Below, one piece after another: positions 37,381 through 46,095 of a stretch of 64,000 nt of DNA. The notes beneath the pieces were generated by a model. It was not told where the DNA came from and ran no database searches. It saw only the letters and a list, made by a program, of their open reading frames with translations. Positions within the stretch are counted from its first letter, which is position 1. The number at the start of each line of letters is the position of its first letter. The position numbers and the translations under genes are program-made. This stretch comes from Bradyrhizobium sp. AZCC 2176 (GTDB lineage Bacteria > Pseudomonadota > Alphaproteobacteria > Rhizobiales > Xanthobacteraceae), in NCBI RefSeq assembly GCF_036924645.1, contig NZ_JAZHRX010000001.1:6351501-6415500 (forward strand), read 5' to 3'.

Positions 37381-37398
37381 CTGTCACGAAGCTGTCAT
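37381..37398. promoter_or_regulatory. PHO box upstream of DUF47-pit
   Basis: CTGTCAC (37381-37387) and CTGTCAT (37392-37398) are 7-bp direct repeats separated by GAAG. This is the exact architecture of a PhoB-binding PHO box and differs from the CTGTCAT consensus by one base. It lies 35 bp upstream of the DUF47 start codon, in reverse orientation to the gene. A GGCCGCC/GGCGGCC palindrome (37366-37381) abuts it. Confidence 0.7.
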
Positions 37399-37481
37399 AG
37401 ACCATTCGAGGGAAAAGCGCGCGACGGCGGGACCCGTGACCCGGGTCATCCACCGCTTTGTGGCGCCGAAAACCGGCCGTT

Positions 37482-38450
37482 TTACAGGGATCGGCGGAAA
37501 TAATGCGCGATCTCGCCGATCACGCCGCGGCGGAAGGTCAGCACGCAGGCCACGAAAATGACGCCCTGGATCACCGTCACCCATTGGCCGAACCCGGCCA
37601 GATATTGCTGCATGGCGATAATGACAAAGGCGCCGACGACCGGGCCGAAGATGGTCCCGAGGCCGCCGACCAGCGTCATCAGCACGATTTCACCCGACAT
37701 CGTCCAGTGCACGTCGGTGAGCGAGGCGTTCTGGGCGACGAATACCTTCAGCGAACCGGCAAAGCCCGCGATCGTACCCGAGAGGATGAAGGCGAGCAGC
37801 TTGTACTGGTCGGTCTTGTAGCCCAGCGAGATCGCGCGCGGCTCGTTCTCGCGGATCGCCTTCAGGACCTCGCCGAATGGCGAGTTAATGGTGCGGTAGA
37901 TCAGCAGGAAGCCGCCGAGGAAGCCGGCCAGCACGACGTAATAAAGCACCGTCGGCTTGGCGAGATTGAAGATCCCGAACAGATAGCCCTGCGGGATACC
38001 CTGGATACCGTCTTCGCCATGGGTGAACGGCGCCTGCAGGTAGATGAAGTACAGGAGCTGCGACAGCGCCAGCGTGATCATCGAGAAGTAGATGCCCTGC
38101 CGGCGAATGGAGATGAAACCGGTGACAACGGAGAGCGCGGCAGCGCCGGCGACGCCGACCAGAATTCCGAGCTCCGGCGACAGTCCCCAGACCTTCAGCG
38201 CGTGCGCCGAGCAGTAGCCCGCAGTCCCCAGGAACATCGCGTGGCCGAATGACAGCAGGCCGCCATAGCCGATCAGCAGGTTGAACGCGCAGGCAAGCAG
38301 CGCAAAGCACAGCGCCTGCATCACGAAGAACGGGTAGATGCCGGTCATGGGCACGAGGCCCAGCAGTACCGCCATCGCGGCGAACACAATCATCTCGTCG
38401 CGCATCGCGCGCGGCGTTACCGGCAGTGAATCGTCAGTCAATGCGCTCAT
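37482..38450 (-). CDS. livM: Branched-chain amino acid ABC transporter permease LivM
   Basis: The 322-residue inner-membrane permease has about ten helices and the LivM signature GLLSFGHAMFLGTAGYCSA near residue 65 and ENEPRAISLGYKT near 200, the loop that contacts the ATPase. It is the last gene of a five-gene minus-strand Liv operon and begins one nucleotide after the livH stop. The substrate of the system may be a branched-chain amino acid, amide or related compound. Confidence 0.94.
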   Translation of the reverse strand: MSALTDDSLPVTPRAMRDEMIVFAAMAVLLGLVPMTGIYPFFVMQALCFALLACAFNLLIGYGGLLSFGHAMFLGTAGYCSAHALKVWGLSPELGILVGVAGAAALSVVTGFISIRRQGIYFSMITLALSQLLYFIYLQAPFTHGEDGIQGIPQGYLFGIFNLAKPTVLYYVVLAGFLGGFLLIYRTINSPFGEVLKAIRENEPRAISLGYKTDQYKLLAFILSGTIAGFAGSLKVFVAQNASLTDVHWTMSGEIVLMTLVGGLGTIFGPVVGAFVIIAMQQYLAGFGQWVTVIQGVIFVACVLTFRRGVIGEIAHYFRRSL

Positions 38451-38451
38451 G

Positions 38452-39315
38452 TCAGGCTGCCCGTCCGGTCAGTCCCGTTGGCTTCACCAGCAACACCAGC
38501 ACCATCAGAACGAACACCACGGTGTTGGAAGCCTCGGGATAAAAATACTTGGTCAGTCCCTCGATCACGCCGAGCGCAAAGCCGGTGATGATCGATCCCA
38601 TGATCGAGCCCATGCCGCCGATCACCACCACCGCGAACACGACGATGATCAGGTCGGCGCCCATCAGCGGCCGCACCTGGTTGATCGGCGCGGACAGCAC
38701 GCCGGCCAGCGCGGCAAGTCCAACGCCGAGCCCGTAGGTCAGCGTAATCATCCTGGGCACATTGATGCCGAACGCGCGCACCAGCGTCGGATTTTCGGTC
38801 GCGGCGCGCAGATTGGCGCCAAGCCGCGTCTTTTCGATCAGGTACCAGGTCGCGATGCAGACCACGAGCGAGAAGACAACCACCCAGCCGCGATAGATCG
38901 GCAGGAACATGAAGCCGAGATTCATGCCGCCCTTCAGCTCATCCGGGATCGCGTAAGGCAGGCCGGAAGAGCCGAAATAATTCTGGAACACGCCCTGCAC
39001 GATCAGCGCGATGCCGAAGGTGAGCAGCAGCCCGTAGAGGTGATCGAGGCCGGCGAGCCATTGCAGCATGGTCCGTTCCAGGATCATGCCGAATATGCCG
39101 ACGACGATGGGTGCGATGATCAGCGCCGGCCAATAGCCGATGCCGGTGATGTTCAACAGGAAATACGCGCAGAACGCGCCCATCATGTAGAGCGCGCCAT
39201 GGGCAAAATTGATGATGTTGAGCATACCGAAGATCACGGCGAGCCCGAGACTGAGCAGCGCGTAGAACGATCCGTTGATCAGTCCCACCAAAAGCTGGGC
39301 GTATAGAGCTTGCAT
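38452..39315 (-). CDS. livH: Branched-chain amino acid ABC transporter permease LivH
   Basis: The 287-residue permease has about eight helices and family sequences LSLGLAVIFGMLNIINFAHGA near the N-terminus and ATENPTLVRAFGINV near 185 (coupling loop). The ATG at 39315 (MQALYAQLLVGLI) matches usual LivH starts; an in-frame GTG at 39330 is an alternative. It lies 88 nt after the binding-protein gene and directly before livM. Confidence 0.93.
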   Translation of the reverse strand: MQALYAQLLVGLINGSFYALLSLGLAVIFGMLNIINFAHGALYMMGAFCAYFLLNITGIGYWPALIIAPIVVGIFGMILERTMLQWLAGLDHLYGLLLTFGIALIVQGVFQNYFGSSGLPYAIPDELKGGMNLGFMFLPIYRGWVVVFSLVVCIATWYLIEKTRLGANLRAATENPTLVRAFGINVPRMITLTYGLGVGLAALAGVLSAPINQVRPLMGADLIIVVFAVVVIGGMGSIMGSIITGFALGVIEGLTKYFYPEASNTVVFVLMVLVLLVKPTGLTGRAA

Positions 39316-39403
39316 CGGGTTCGCACTCAATCTCGTTTAGGACGCGGAATCGCGTTGGGACGCGAGAGACGGCCCACCGGCGCGCTGCCGGCGGGCCGCT
39401 TTG

Positions 39404-40621
39404 TTACTTCTTTACTAGCGGACACGCGCTTTCCGAAAGCGGCCGGAAGGCCTGATCGCCCGGGGTGGTTCCGACCAGCTTGTAATAGTCCCACGGCCCC
39501 TTGGATTCGGAAGGCTTCTTGACCTCGAACAGGTAGGCCGGATGAAGCTTGCGGCCGTCGGCGCGGATCGTGCCCTTGCCGAACAGCGGATCGTCGGTCG
39601 GCGCCTCCTTCATTTTCGCGACCACCTTGACGCCGTCATGCGGATTGCCGCCCATCGCGTCGATCGTCTTGAAATAGTGGATCAGGCCCGAATACACGCC
39701 GGCCTGCACCATCGACGGCATCGCCTTGTTCTTCATGCGCTCGGAGAAGCGCTTGGAAAACGCGCGGGTGCCGTCGTTCAGGTCCCAGTAGAAGGTTTCG
39801 GTGAAGTTCAGGCCCTGCGCCACCTTCAGCCCGAGGGAATGGACGTCGTTAATGAACAGCAACAGCCCGGCGAGCTTCTGGCCACCCGAGACGATCCCGA
39901 ACTCCGCGGCCTGCTTGATCGTATTGGTCGTGTCGCCGCCGGCATTGGCCATGCCGACGATCTTGGCCTTGGAGGCCTGCGCCTGAAGCAGGAACGAGGA
40001 GAAGTCCGACGAATTCAGGGGATGCCTGACGGTGCCGATGACCTTGCCGCCCGATTTAACCACGACTGCGGCGGTGTCGCGTTCCAGCGCGTGGCCGAAC
40101 GCGTAGTCCGCGGTCAGGAAGTACCAGGTGTCGCCACCGGCTTTCACCAGCGCCTGCCCGGTGCTGTTGGCGAGCATGTAGGTGTCATAGACCCAGTGGA
40201 TCGTGTTCGGCGAACACTGGGCATTGGTAAGGTCCGACGTCGCCGCGCCGGTGTTGATCATGATGGAGTTCTTTTCCTTCACCAGATTGTTGACCGCCAG
40301 CGCAACGCCGGAGTTCAGCACGTCCACGAAGATGTCGACCTTCTCGACGTCGATCCATTGGCGCGCGATGGTGGTACCGATGTCGGGCTTGTTCTGGTGG
40401 TCGGCGGAAACGATGTCGATTTTCCAGCCCTTGGCCGCCAGCCCGGAATCCTCGACCGCCATCTGAGCGGCAAGCGTGGAGCCGGCGCCGCCGAGGTCGG
40501 AGTAAAGTCCGGAATTGTCGGTGAGCACGCCGATCTTGACGGTCTTGTCCTGCGCCATGGCGCCGCCTGCGGCAAGCGCGAGCGCCGTGCCGAGGAAGAG
40601 AGCTGAAATTCGAAGTTTCAT
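39404..40621 (-). CDS. Branched-chain amino acid-type ABC substrate-binding protein
   Basis: The 405-residue precursor has a signal peptide (about 1-23, ending GGAMAQ) and a type I periplasmic binding fold. It is embedded between livF and livH in a full Liv operon, so it is the dedicated receptor. Its sequence is very close to the orphan receptor at 23043-24269. The ATG at 40621 is preceded by GGAGATACT. The ligand is uncertain; family members bind branched-chain amino acids, amides, aromatics or short-chain acids. Confidence 0.93.
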   Translation of the reverse strand: MKLRISALFLGTALALAAGGAMAQDKTVKIGVLTDNSGLYSDLGGAGSTLAAQMAVEDSGLAAKGWKIDIVSADHQNKPDIGTTIARQWIDVEKVDIFVDVLNSGVALAVNNLVKEKNSIMINTGAATSDLTNAQCSPNTIHWVYDTYMLANSTGQALVKAGGDTWYFLTADYAFGHALERDTAAVVVKSGGKVIGTVRHPLNSSDFSSFLLQAQASKAKIVGMANAGGDTTNTIKQAAEFGIVSGGQKLAGLLLFINDVHSLGLKVAQGLNFTETFYWDLNDGTRAFSKRFSERMKNKAMPSMVQAGVYSGLIHYFKTIDAMGGNPHDGVKVVAKMKEAPTDDPLFGKGTIRADGRKLHPAYLFEVKKPSESKGPWDYYKLVGTTPGDQAFRPLSESACPLVKK

Positions 40622-40659
40622 AGTATCTCCATTAATCAAGAGTGCAGCCATAGTACCGA

Positions 40660-41403
40660 TTAAACGCCGAGATAGGTGTGGAGCTTGTCCATGTTGGCCG
40701 ACAACTCCGAATTCGCAAACCCGTCGATGACCTTGCCGTGCTCGACGATGTAGTAGCGGTCGGCCACCGTCGAGGCGAAGCGGAAATTCTGTTCGACCAG
40801 CAGGATGGTGAAGCCTTCCGACTTCAGCCGCGCGATGGTGTGGCCGATCTGCTGGATGATGACGGGCGCAAGCCCCTCGGTCGGCTCGTCCAGCATCAGG
40901 AAGCGCGCGCCGGTGCGCAGGATTCGCGCAATCGCGAGCATCTGCTGCTCGCCGCCCGAAAGCTTGGTGCCCTGGCTGTTGAGCCGCTCCTTCAGGTTCG
41001 GGAACAATTCGAAGATCTGATCGAGCGACAGGCCGCCTGCGCGCACGATCGGCGGCAGCAGTAGGTTTTCGCGCACATCAAGGCTTGCAAAGATGCCCCG
41101 CTCCTCGGGACAGAACGCGATGCCCATCCGCGCGATCCTGTCGGACGAGGCGCGGATGATGTCTTCATTGTTGAAGCGGATGGAGCCAGTGCGCTGGCCG
41201 ATAATTCCCATCACCGACTTCAGCGTCGTGGTCTTGCCGGCACCGTTGCGGCCGAGCAGCGTGACCACCTCGCCGGCCTTCACTTTGAAGTTGATGCCGT
41301 GAAGGATATGGGATTCGCCGTACCAGGCCTGCAGGTCGGAAACGGAAAGAACCTCCGCACCCGCCGGTTTGGCGGCGGCTTCGGCCATTTTCAACTCAGG
41401 CAT
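40660..41403 (-). CDS. livF: ABC transporter ATP-binding protein LivF
   Basis: The 247-residue ATPase has Walker A LLGRNGAGKTTT near residue 47, the signature LSGGEQQMLAIARIL near 147 and Walker B FLMLDEPTEGLAP. The start at 41403 (MPELKMAEAA) overlaps the end of livG by 8 nt, which favours it over an upstream frame extension. It powers the LivHM permease together with LivG. Confidence 0.94.
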   Translation of the reverse strand: MPELKMAEAAAKPAGAEVLSVSDLQAWYGESHILHGINFKVKAGEVVTLLGRNGAGKTTTLKSVMGIIGQRTGSIRFNNEDIIRASSDRIARMGIAFCPEERGIFASLDVRENLLLPPIVRAGGLSLDQIFELFPNLKERLNSQGTKLSGGEQQMLAIARILRTGARFLMLDEPTEGLAPVIIQQIGHTIARLKSEGFTILLVEQNFRFASTVADRYYIVEHGKVIDGFANSELSANMDKLHTYLGV

Positions 41404-42151
41404 GACCGGCCCCCAGATAGGCTTCCTTGACGCGCTCGTCCTTGGACAATTCAGCATAGTTGCCTTCGGCCAGTACCTGACCGCGGGTCAGCACCGTGAT
41501 GATGTCGGACAGGTTGGCCACCACGGAAAGATTATGCTCAACCATCAGGATGGTGTACTTCGCCGAGATGCGCTTGATCAGCGCCGCGATCTTGTCGATG
41601 TCTTCATGGCCCATGCCGGCCATCGGCTCGTCGAGCAGCATCATCTCCGGGTCGAGCGCCAGCGTTGTCGCAATCTCGAGCGCGCGCTTGCGGCCATAGG
41701 GCATCTCGACCGCCGGCGTGTTGGCGAACTCGCTCAGACCTACGTCATTGAGCAGTTCGTGAGCGCGACCGTTGAAGCGATCCAGCACGCTCTTGGCGCG
41801 CCAGAAATCGAACGAAGAACCATGCTGGCGCTGTAACGCGACACGGACGTTCTCCAGCGCCGTCAGGTGCGGAAACACCGCTGAGATCTGGAACGAACGC
41901 ACCAGTCCGAGGCGCGCCACATCGGCCGGCGCCATCGCGGTGATGTCCTGTCCATTGTACAGGATCTGGCCTGCCGAGGGCCTCAAGAACTTGGTCAACA
42001 GGTTGAAGCATGTCGTCTTGCCGGCGCCGTTGGGGCCGATCAGCGCATGAATGCTGCCGCGACGCACCTTGAGGGCGACATCGCGAACGGCGAAGAAACC
42101 CGCGAATTCCTTGGTCAATCCGTGGGTTTCGAGAATGAACTCATCAGCCAA
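41396..42151 (-). CDS. livG: ABC transporter ATP-binding protein LivG
   Basis: The 251-residue ATPase has Walker A LIGPNGAGKTTCF near residue 38 and Walker B MMLLDEPMAGM. The signature position reads MPYGRKRALEIA, the divergent form normal for LivG. It is the first gene of the livG-livF-receptor-livH-livM operon. The promoter must lie in the 42152-42520 gap, which it shares divergently with the PAS protein gene. Confidence 0.94.
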   Translation of the reverse strand: MADEFILETHGLTKEFAGFFAVRDVALKVRRGSIHALIGPNGAGKTTCFNLLTKFLRPSAGQILYNGQDITAMAPADVARLGLVRSFQISAVFPHLTALENVRVALQRQHGSSFDFWRAKSVLDRFNGRAHELLNDVGLSEFANTPAVEMPYGRKRALEIATTLALDPEMMLLDEPMAGMGHEDIDKIAALIKRISAKYTILMVEHNLSVVANLSDIITVLTRGQVLAEGNYAELSKDERVKEAYLGAGHA

Positions 42152-42520
42152 ACAAATTTCCCCCTCAGCCGTCTACGCGAAGTCGCTCGCGCGCGGCCAA
42201 TTTTTCCCTGTTCGGGCAGGCTCTCCTGGACGTTCTGGAAACCGTCCCGAGCCCGCCGCCTCCGGGCCGGAATATGCCGTCAACGGTATGGGTTACGCAA
42301 GGTGGAAAGCTGCCACGGAAACGCGCGTGCCGGTTCCGGATGCGCCATAAGTCGAATTGCGCCGGCTGCCGGCCCGGTTGACTGCGCCACCCGCGGTCAA
42401 CCGCGATCTTCGCGCCGGCAAGCCATCGTTAACGGTGTTCTGCTGCAATCAGGCGTTTTCACGGAATATTTCCGCCTCCGTCGCATTGTCACGCGATTTA
42501 GATAGCCAGGAATTGCCGCC
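42152..42520. other. Divergent intergenic region between livG and the PAS gene
   Basis: These 369 bases contain no supported gene. They should carry the promoters of the Liv operon (leftward) and the PAS gene (rightward). Toward the right end (about 42415-42510) the sequence becomes more AT-rich. No promoter hexamers, operator or riboswitch could be assigned. Confidence 0.4.
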
Positions 42521-43123
42521 TTGGAATTTGAAAGCGCCGGACCGTCGGTCGTCAAATCTATCAAGCAGCGCGACCTGCTGAACACCTGGCTGCGGCTATA
42601 CGCCCGCGATCAGTCGATACCCCGCATGTCGGATTATCAGCCGGCGCGGATCGAGGACGAACTTCCAGACCTGGTATTCTACACCGTCGATACGCAGACA
42701 GAGCCGCCACGCCTGACCATCCAGAGCGACGGCACGCGAATGTCGGCAGCTTATGGGAATACCGGCAAGGGCCGCTATCTCGACGAGTATCTGGGCGCAA
42801 GGCTCGCTCCGATGGTGATGCCGGTCTATCATGTATGCATCGCGCGCCGCCTGCCCGCCTATACCATCGCCAACATGGATGACATCTACGGGCGAGTAGT
42901 CGCCTATGAGCGGCTGTTGCTGCCATTCTCCGACGGCGGCAGCGTCACCCACATCATCGCTTCGCTGAAGACCATCAGTGAGGACGGCGGCTTCGAGATC
43001 AAGAACCTGATCCGCGGAAACGACAAGCTGCCGGCGCCGAAGCTGCGCACCATCATCGACCGCGATCTCTTCCATCGCGCGCCCGGCCGCATTGCGTCCG
43101 GCGACGTGCTGGAATTCGACTAG
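42521..43123 (+). CDS. PAS_5 domain protein
   Basis: The 200-residue protein matches the PAS_5 (PF07310-like) family common in Rhizobiales, with the pattern LLNTWLRLYARDQSIPRMSDYQPARI near residue 20. The segments GKGRYLDEYLG and YERLLLPFSDGG are also typical. There is no output domain and no membrane segment. The start is a TTG at 42521, the best available. Its function is unknown; such proteins may be small-molecule sensors. The TAG stop shares bases with the stop of the convergent ArsC-like gene (CTAG at 43120-43123). Confidence 0.8.
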   Translation: MEFESAGPSVVKSIKQRDLLNTWLRLYARDQSIPRMSDYQPARIEDELPDLVFYTVDTQTEPPRLTIQSDGTRMSAAYGNTGKGRYLDEYLGARLAPMVMPVYHVCIARRLPAYTIANMDDIYGRVVAYERLLLPFSDGGSVTHIIASLKTISEDGGFEIKNLIRGNDKLPAPKLRTIIDRDLFHRAPGRIASGDVLEFD

Positions 43124-43491
43124 GCCCTGCGCCCGCGCGACTTGGACGGCACTTCCTTGCCGTAGACGTCCGGCTTGAATCCGACCAGCAATTTGCCGCC
43201 GAGATCGAGTACCGGGCGCTTGATCATCGAAGGCTGTGCCAGCATCAGCGCCAGCGCCTTGCGTTCGTTCAAGCCTTCCTTGTCTCCGTCCGGCAGCTTC
43301 TTGAATGTCGTGCCCGCGCGGTTGAGCAGCGTTTCCCAGCCGAGTTCGTCGGACCATTGCTTGAGCTTGTCCTTGGCGATCCCGGCAAGCTTGTAGTCGT
43401 GGAAATCGTAGGCCACGCCATGATCGTCAAGCCAGGCGCGCGCCTTCTTCATGGTGTCACAGTTTTTGATGCCGTAGATGGTGATGGGCAT
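43120..43491 (-). CDS. ArsC/Spx-family reductase (YffB-like)
   Basis: The 123-residue thioredoxin-fold protein has the family start ITIYGIKNCDTMKKARAWL with the single conserved cysteine near residue 11. The later segment MIKRPVLDLGGKLLVGF corresponds to the ArsC RPL/I region. It is closest to the YffB/Spx-like reductases, which are probably glutathione-dependent thiol reductases rather than true arsenate reductases. No ars genes are nearby. It forms a convergent pair with the PAS gene, sharing a CTAG stop. Confidence 0.87.
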   Translation of the reverse strand: MPITIYGIKNCDTMKKARAWLDDHGVAYDFHDYKLAGIAKDKLKQWSDELGWETLLNRAGTTFKKLPDGDKEGLNERKALALMLAQPSMIKRPVLDLGGKLLVGFKPDVYGKEVPSKSRGRRA

Positions 43492-43637
43492 TTTCGTTGC
43501 ATTCCGGAAATGACGTCAGTGTCCTGCCAGGCCGTTCTTTATACAAAGCGGAACGGCGAATCTATCATAGACTGGCGCATCGTTCGCGAGCCGGGACCGC
43601 CACCGGCGGCGCCTTCGTACAAATCGCGGTGTGGCCC

Positions 43638-43745
43638 GTGATCGCGCTGACCGCGGCCAACGTGGTGACGACGCTGCTCGAATGCGGCTTCGGCGCCTGC
43701 GCTGACAATCCCGTCGTTTACGAACTGCTCAAGCGCACGGCTTAA
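43638..43745 (+). CDS. Possible 35-aa peptide
   Basis: A GTG-initiated frame encodes a short peptide with two cysteines (LLECGFGACADNP) and a mildly hydrophobic N-terminal half. Its TAA shares four bases with the stop of the convergent GST gene (43742-43745), as seen at other convergent pairs in this window. There is no clear ribosome-binding site, and the frame is open for a further 47 codons upstream, so coding is uncertain. Confidence 0.3.
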   Translation: MIALTAANVVTTLLECGFGACADNPVVYELLKRTA

Positions 43746-44446
43746 GGCCCCTTCGGTATATCGAGCCCGCGCTGCACCGCCGGCCGGGCCAGCCCGCGGT
43801 CCAGCCAAGCCGGCACCTGCTTCAGCGTATCGAACGCAACGAGATCGCGCGCACCGTAGAAGCCGATCAGGTTGCGCACCCAGCCAAGCATGGAAATGTC
43901 GGCGATGGTATATTCGTCGTCCATGATCCATTGCCGGCCGGCAAGCCGCGCTTCCACCACATCCAGCAAGCGCCTCGACTCGGCGACATAACGCTCGAGC
44001 GGCCGCTTGTCGGCAAATTCCTTGCCGGCGAATTTGTGGAAGAAACCGACCTGCCCGAACATCGGCCCGATCCCGCCCATCTGAAAATGCAGCCACTGGA
44101 TGGTCTGGTATCGCCGCGCCGGATCATCAGGCAGAAGCTTGCCGGTCTTGTCGGCGAGATATTGCAGGATCGCCCCGGACTCGAACAGCGGCAGCGGTGC
44201 TCCGCCGGGCCCGTCCGGATCGAGGATGGCCGGGATCTTGCCGTTCGGATTCAGCGAGAGGAATTCCGGCGTCTTCTGATCGTCCTTGTTGAAGTCGACC
44301 AGATGCACCTCGTAGGGCAATCCGATCTCTTCGAGCATGATCGAGACCTTGACGCCGTTCGGCGTCGGCAGCGAGTAGAGCTGAAGGCGGTCGGGATGTT
44401 TGGCGGGCCAGCGTCTGGTGATCGGGAAGGCGGAGAGATCGGACAT
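43742..44446 (-). CDS. Nu-type glutathione S-transferase (YghU/YfcG-like)
   Basis: The 234-residue protein has an N-terminal thioredoxin-like GST domain with SLPTPNGVKVSIMLEEIG near residue 25. The T-P-N-G motif is typical of nu-class enzymes that act as disulfide-bond reductases with two glutathiones. FESGAILQYLADKTG and MGGIGPMFGQVGFF are further landmarks, followed by the helical C-terminal domain. It should be a cytoplasmic GSH-dependent reductase. It is a single gene divergent from an SDR gene. Confidence 0.9.
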   Translation of the reverse strand: MSDLSAFPITRRWPAKHPDRLQLYSLPTPNGVKVSIMLEEIGLPYEVHLVDFNKDDQKTPEFLSLNPNGKIPAILDPDGPGGAPLPLFESGAILQYLADKTGKLLPDDPARRYQTIQWLHFQMGGIGPMFGQVGFFHKFAGKEFADKRPLERYVAESRRLLDVVEARLAGRQWIMDDEYTIADISMLGWVRNLIGFYGARDLVAFDTLKQVPAWLDRGLARPAVQRGLDIPKGP

Positions 44447-44524
44447 TGAAACTCGTTTTGCATGGTTGTTGTTGCGCAGCTAATGTACGGCCGATGCCGC
44501 GCATAACAAGGGTCCGCGCCGTTC

Positions 44525-45397
44525 ATGACCGATCAACCGTCTCCGGCGAAGCTCGGCCTCACCGATGAGGAGCTTGCGGCTCACCCGACCACGTTCGCGG
44601 CCGGTGCGCTGAAGGATCAGGTCGTCGTCGTAACGGGCGGCGCCGGCGGCATCGGGCGGGCGATCGTCTGGCTGTTCGCGCGGCTGGGCGCGCATGTCGC
44701 CGTGGTCGGGCGCGACGGAGGCCAGCTCGATGCGCTTGTGGCCCAATTGGCGGGCCGCGGTCTCAAGGCGTCCGCGCATGTCACCGACATCAGGGAGCCT
44801 GATGCGGTCAATCTTCTGTTCGATACGATCTGGGCCGCGCAGGGCCGCGTCGACGGCCTCGTCAACAGCGCCGGCGGACAGTTTCCGCAAGCGGCCATTG
44901 ATTTCTCGGTGAAGGGCTGGAATGCCGTCATCAACACCAATTTGAACGGCACCTGGTACATGATGCAGGCCGCCGCGCAGCGCTGGCGCGACCACAAGCA
45001 TCCCGGCAGCATCGTCAACATCGTGGTCGTGACGACGCATGGCCTTTACGGCGTCGCGCACACCATCGCGGCGCGATCTGGCGTGATCGGGCTTTCTCGT
45101 GCCGTTGCGGTCGAATGGGCGCCCTTGAACATCCGGGTGAACTGCGTGGCGCCCGGCGCGATCGAAACCGAGGGCTGGAACGTCTATTCGCCGGAGGCGC
45201 GCGCGGCCTACCCGCGCTCGAACCCGATGATGCGCGTCGGATCGCCTTGGGACATCGCCGAGGCCAGCGTCTTCCTCGCCGGACCGTCCGCGAAATTCGT
45301 CACCGGTGAGACGCTGACGGTCGATGGCGGCGGCCAGCTCTGGGGTGAGACCTGGACCACGGGCAAGCCGGCGTATTTCGGCAGCGATGACAGGTGA
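44525..45397 (+). CDS. SDR-family protein lacking the canonical Tyr-Lys pair
   Basis: The 290-residue protein has the Rossmann motif GGAGGIGRA near residue 38 and NSAGG near 115, so it binds NAD(P). At the site where SDRs have YxxxK it reads TIAAR (near residue 182), and the usual serine position is also changed (VVVTTHG). It resembles the 2,4-dienoyl-CoA / trans-2-enoyl-CoA reductase-like SDRs, which lack the tyrosine, but here even the lysine is Arg. The activity may be atypical or lost. The HAD gene that follows starts 20 nt after its stop. Confidence 0.85.
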   Translation: MTDQPSPAKLGLTDEELAAHPTTFAAGALKDQVVVVTGGAGGIGRAIVWLFARLGAHVAVVGRDGGQLDALVAQLAGRGLKASAHVTDIREPDAVNLLFDTIWAAQGRVDGLVNSAGGQFPQAAIDFSVKGWNAVINTNLNGTWYMMQAAAQRWRDHKHPGSIVNIVVVTTHGLYGVAHTIAARSGVIGLSRAVAVEWAPLNIRVNCVAPGAIETEGWNVYSPEARAAYPRSNPMMRVGSPWDIAEASVFLAGPSAKFVTGETLTVDGGGQLWGETWTTGKPAYFGSDDR

Positions 45398-45417
45398 TCC
45401 GCCAAAGGCCCTTCCGC

Positions 45418-46053
45418 ATGACCCGCTATCGTCTCGCCATTTTTGATTTCGACGGCACACTGGCTGACTCGCTTTCCTGGTTTCGTGCCTCGTTCCAGGA
45501 CATGATTACGCGGTTCGATCTTGCGCCCGTCCGCGACGACGAGGTGGAAGGGTTGCGCGGAATGTCGGCGCGCGAAATCATGACGCGGCTCAACGTATCC
45601 ATGTGGCAACTGCCGGCCATCGTCAGTGACATGCGAAAGCGCAAGCTCGCCGCAGCGGACGAAACATCGCTGTTCGCCGGCATCCCGGCCATGCTGACCG
45701 ACCTACAACGCCTCGGCATCAAGATCGCCATCGTCAGTTCCGATAGCGAAGCATCCGTCCGGCAGGTACTCGGGCCCACCACCGCCCAGATCACCCACTT
45801 CGACTGCGGCGCTGCGGTGTTCGGCAAGCACTGGAAATTTAGACGCGTTGCACGACAGCTTCGAGCCAAGCCTTCGGAGACGATCTGCATCGGCGACGAG
45901 ATCCGCGACATCGAGGCCGCGAAGGCCGCCGGCATGGACTCGGGCGCGGTCGCCTGGGGCTACGCTCTCCCCTCTGCGCTGCAAGCGGCAGGGCCGACGC
46001 ATCTGTTCAATTCGATCGAGGAGATGAGGCAGAGGCTTGCTGTGGCGAAATAG
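45418..46053 (+). CDS. HAD-superfamily hydrolase (Gph-like)
   Basis: The 211-residue phosphatase shows motif I DFDGTLADSL near residue 9, motif II VSSDSE near 108, the motif III lysine in the KHWKFRRVAR region, and motif IV CIGDEIRDIEAA near 160. The cap domain is helical, as in phosphoglycolate phosphatase-type enzymes. The ATG at 45418 gives a family-like N-terminus. It lies 20 nt after the SDR gene and is probably cotranscribed. The substrate is unknown. Confidence 0.87.
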   Translation: MTRYRLAIFDFDGTLADSLSWFRASFQDMITRFDLAPVRDDEVEGLRGMSAREIMTRLNVSMWQLPAIVSDMRKRKLAAADETSLFAGIPAMLTDLQRLGIKIAIVSSDSEASVRQVLGPTTAQITHFDCGAAVFGKHWKFRRVARQLRAKPSETICIGDEIRDIEAAKAAGMDSGAVAWGYALPSALQAAGPTHLFNSIEEMRQRLAVAK

Positions 46054-46095
46054 TGCAGCCGAAGCTTCCGCGCGATTTTTCCGTGCCAATTCCCA

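Noticed and set aside
37469..37483. AAAAC/GTTTT inverted repeat at the livM stop as a terminator
   Set aside because: The stem is short and mostly A-T, without a clear U-tract in either direction, so support is too weak.
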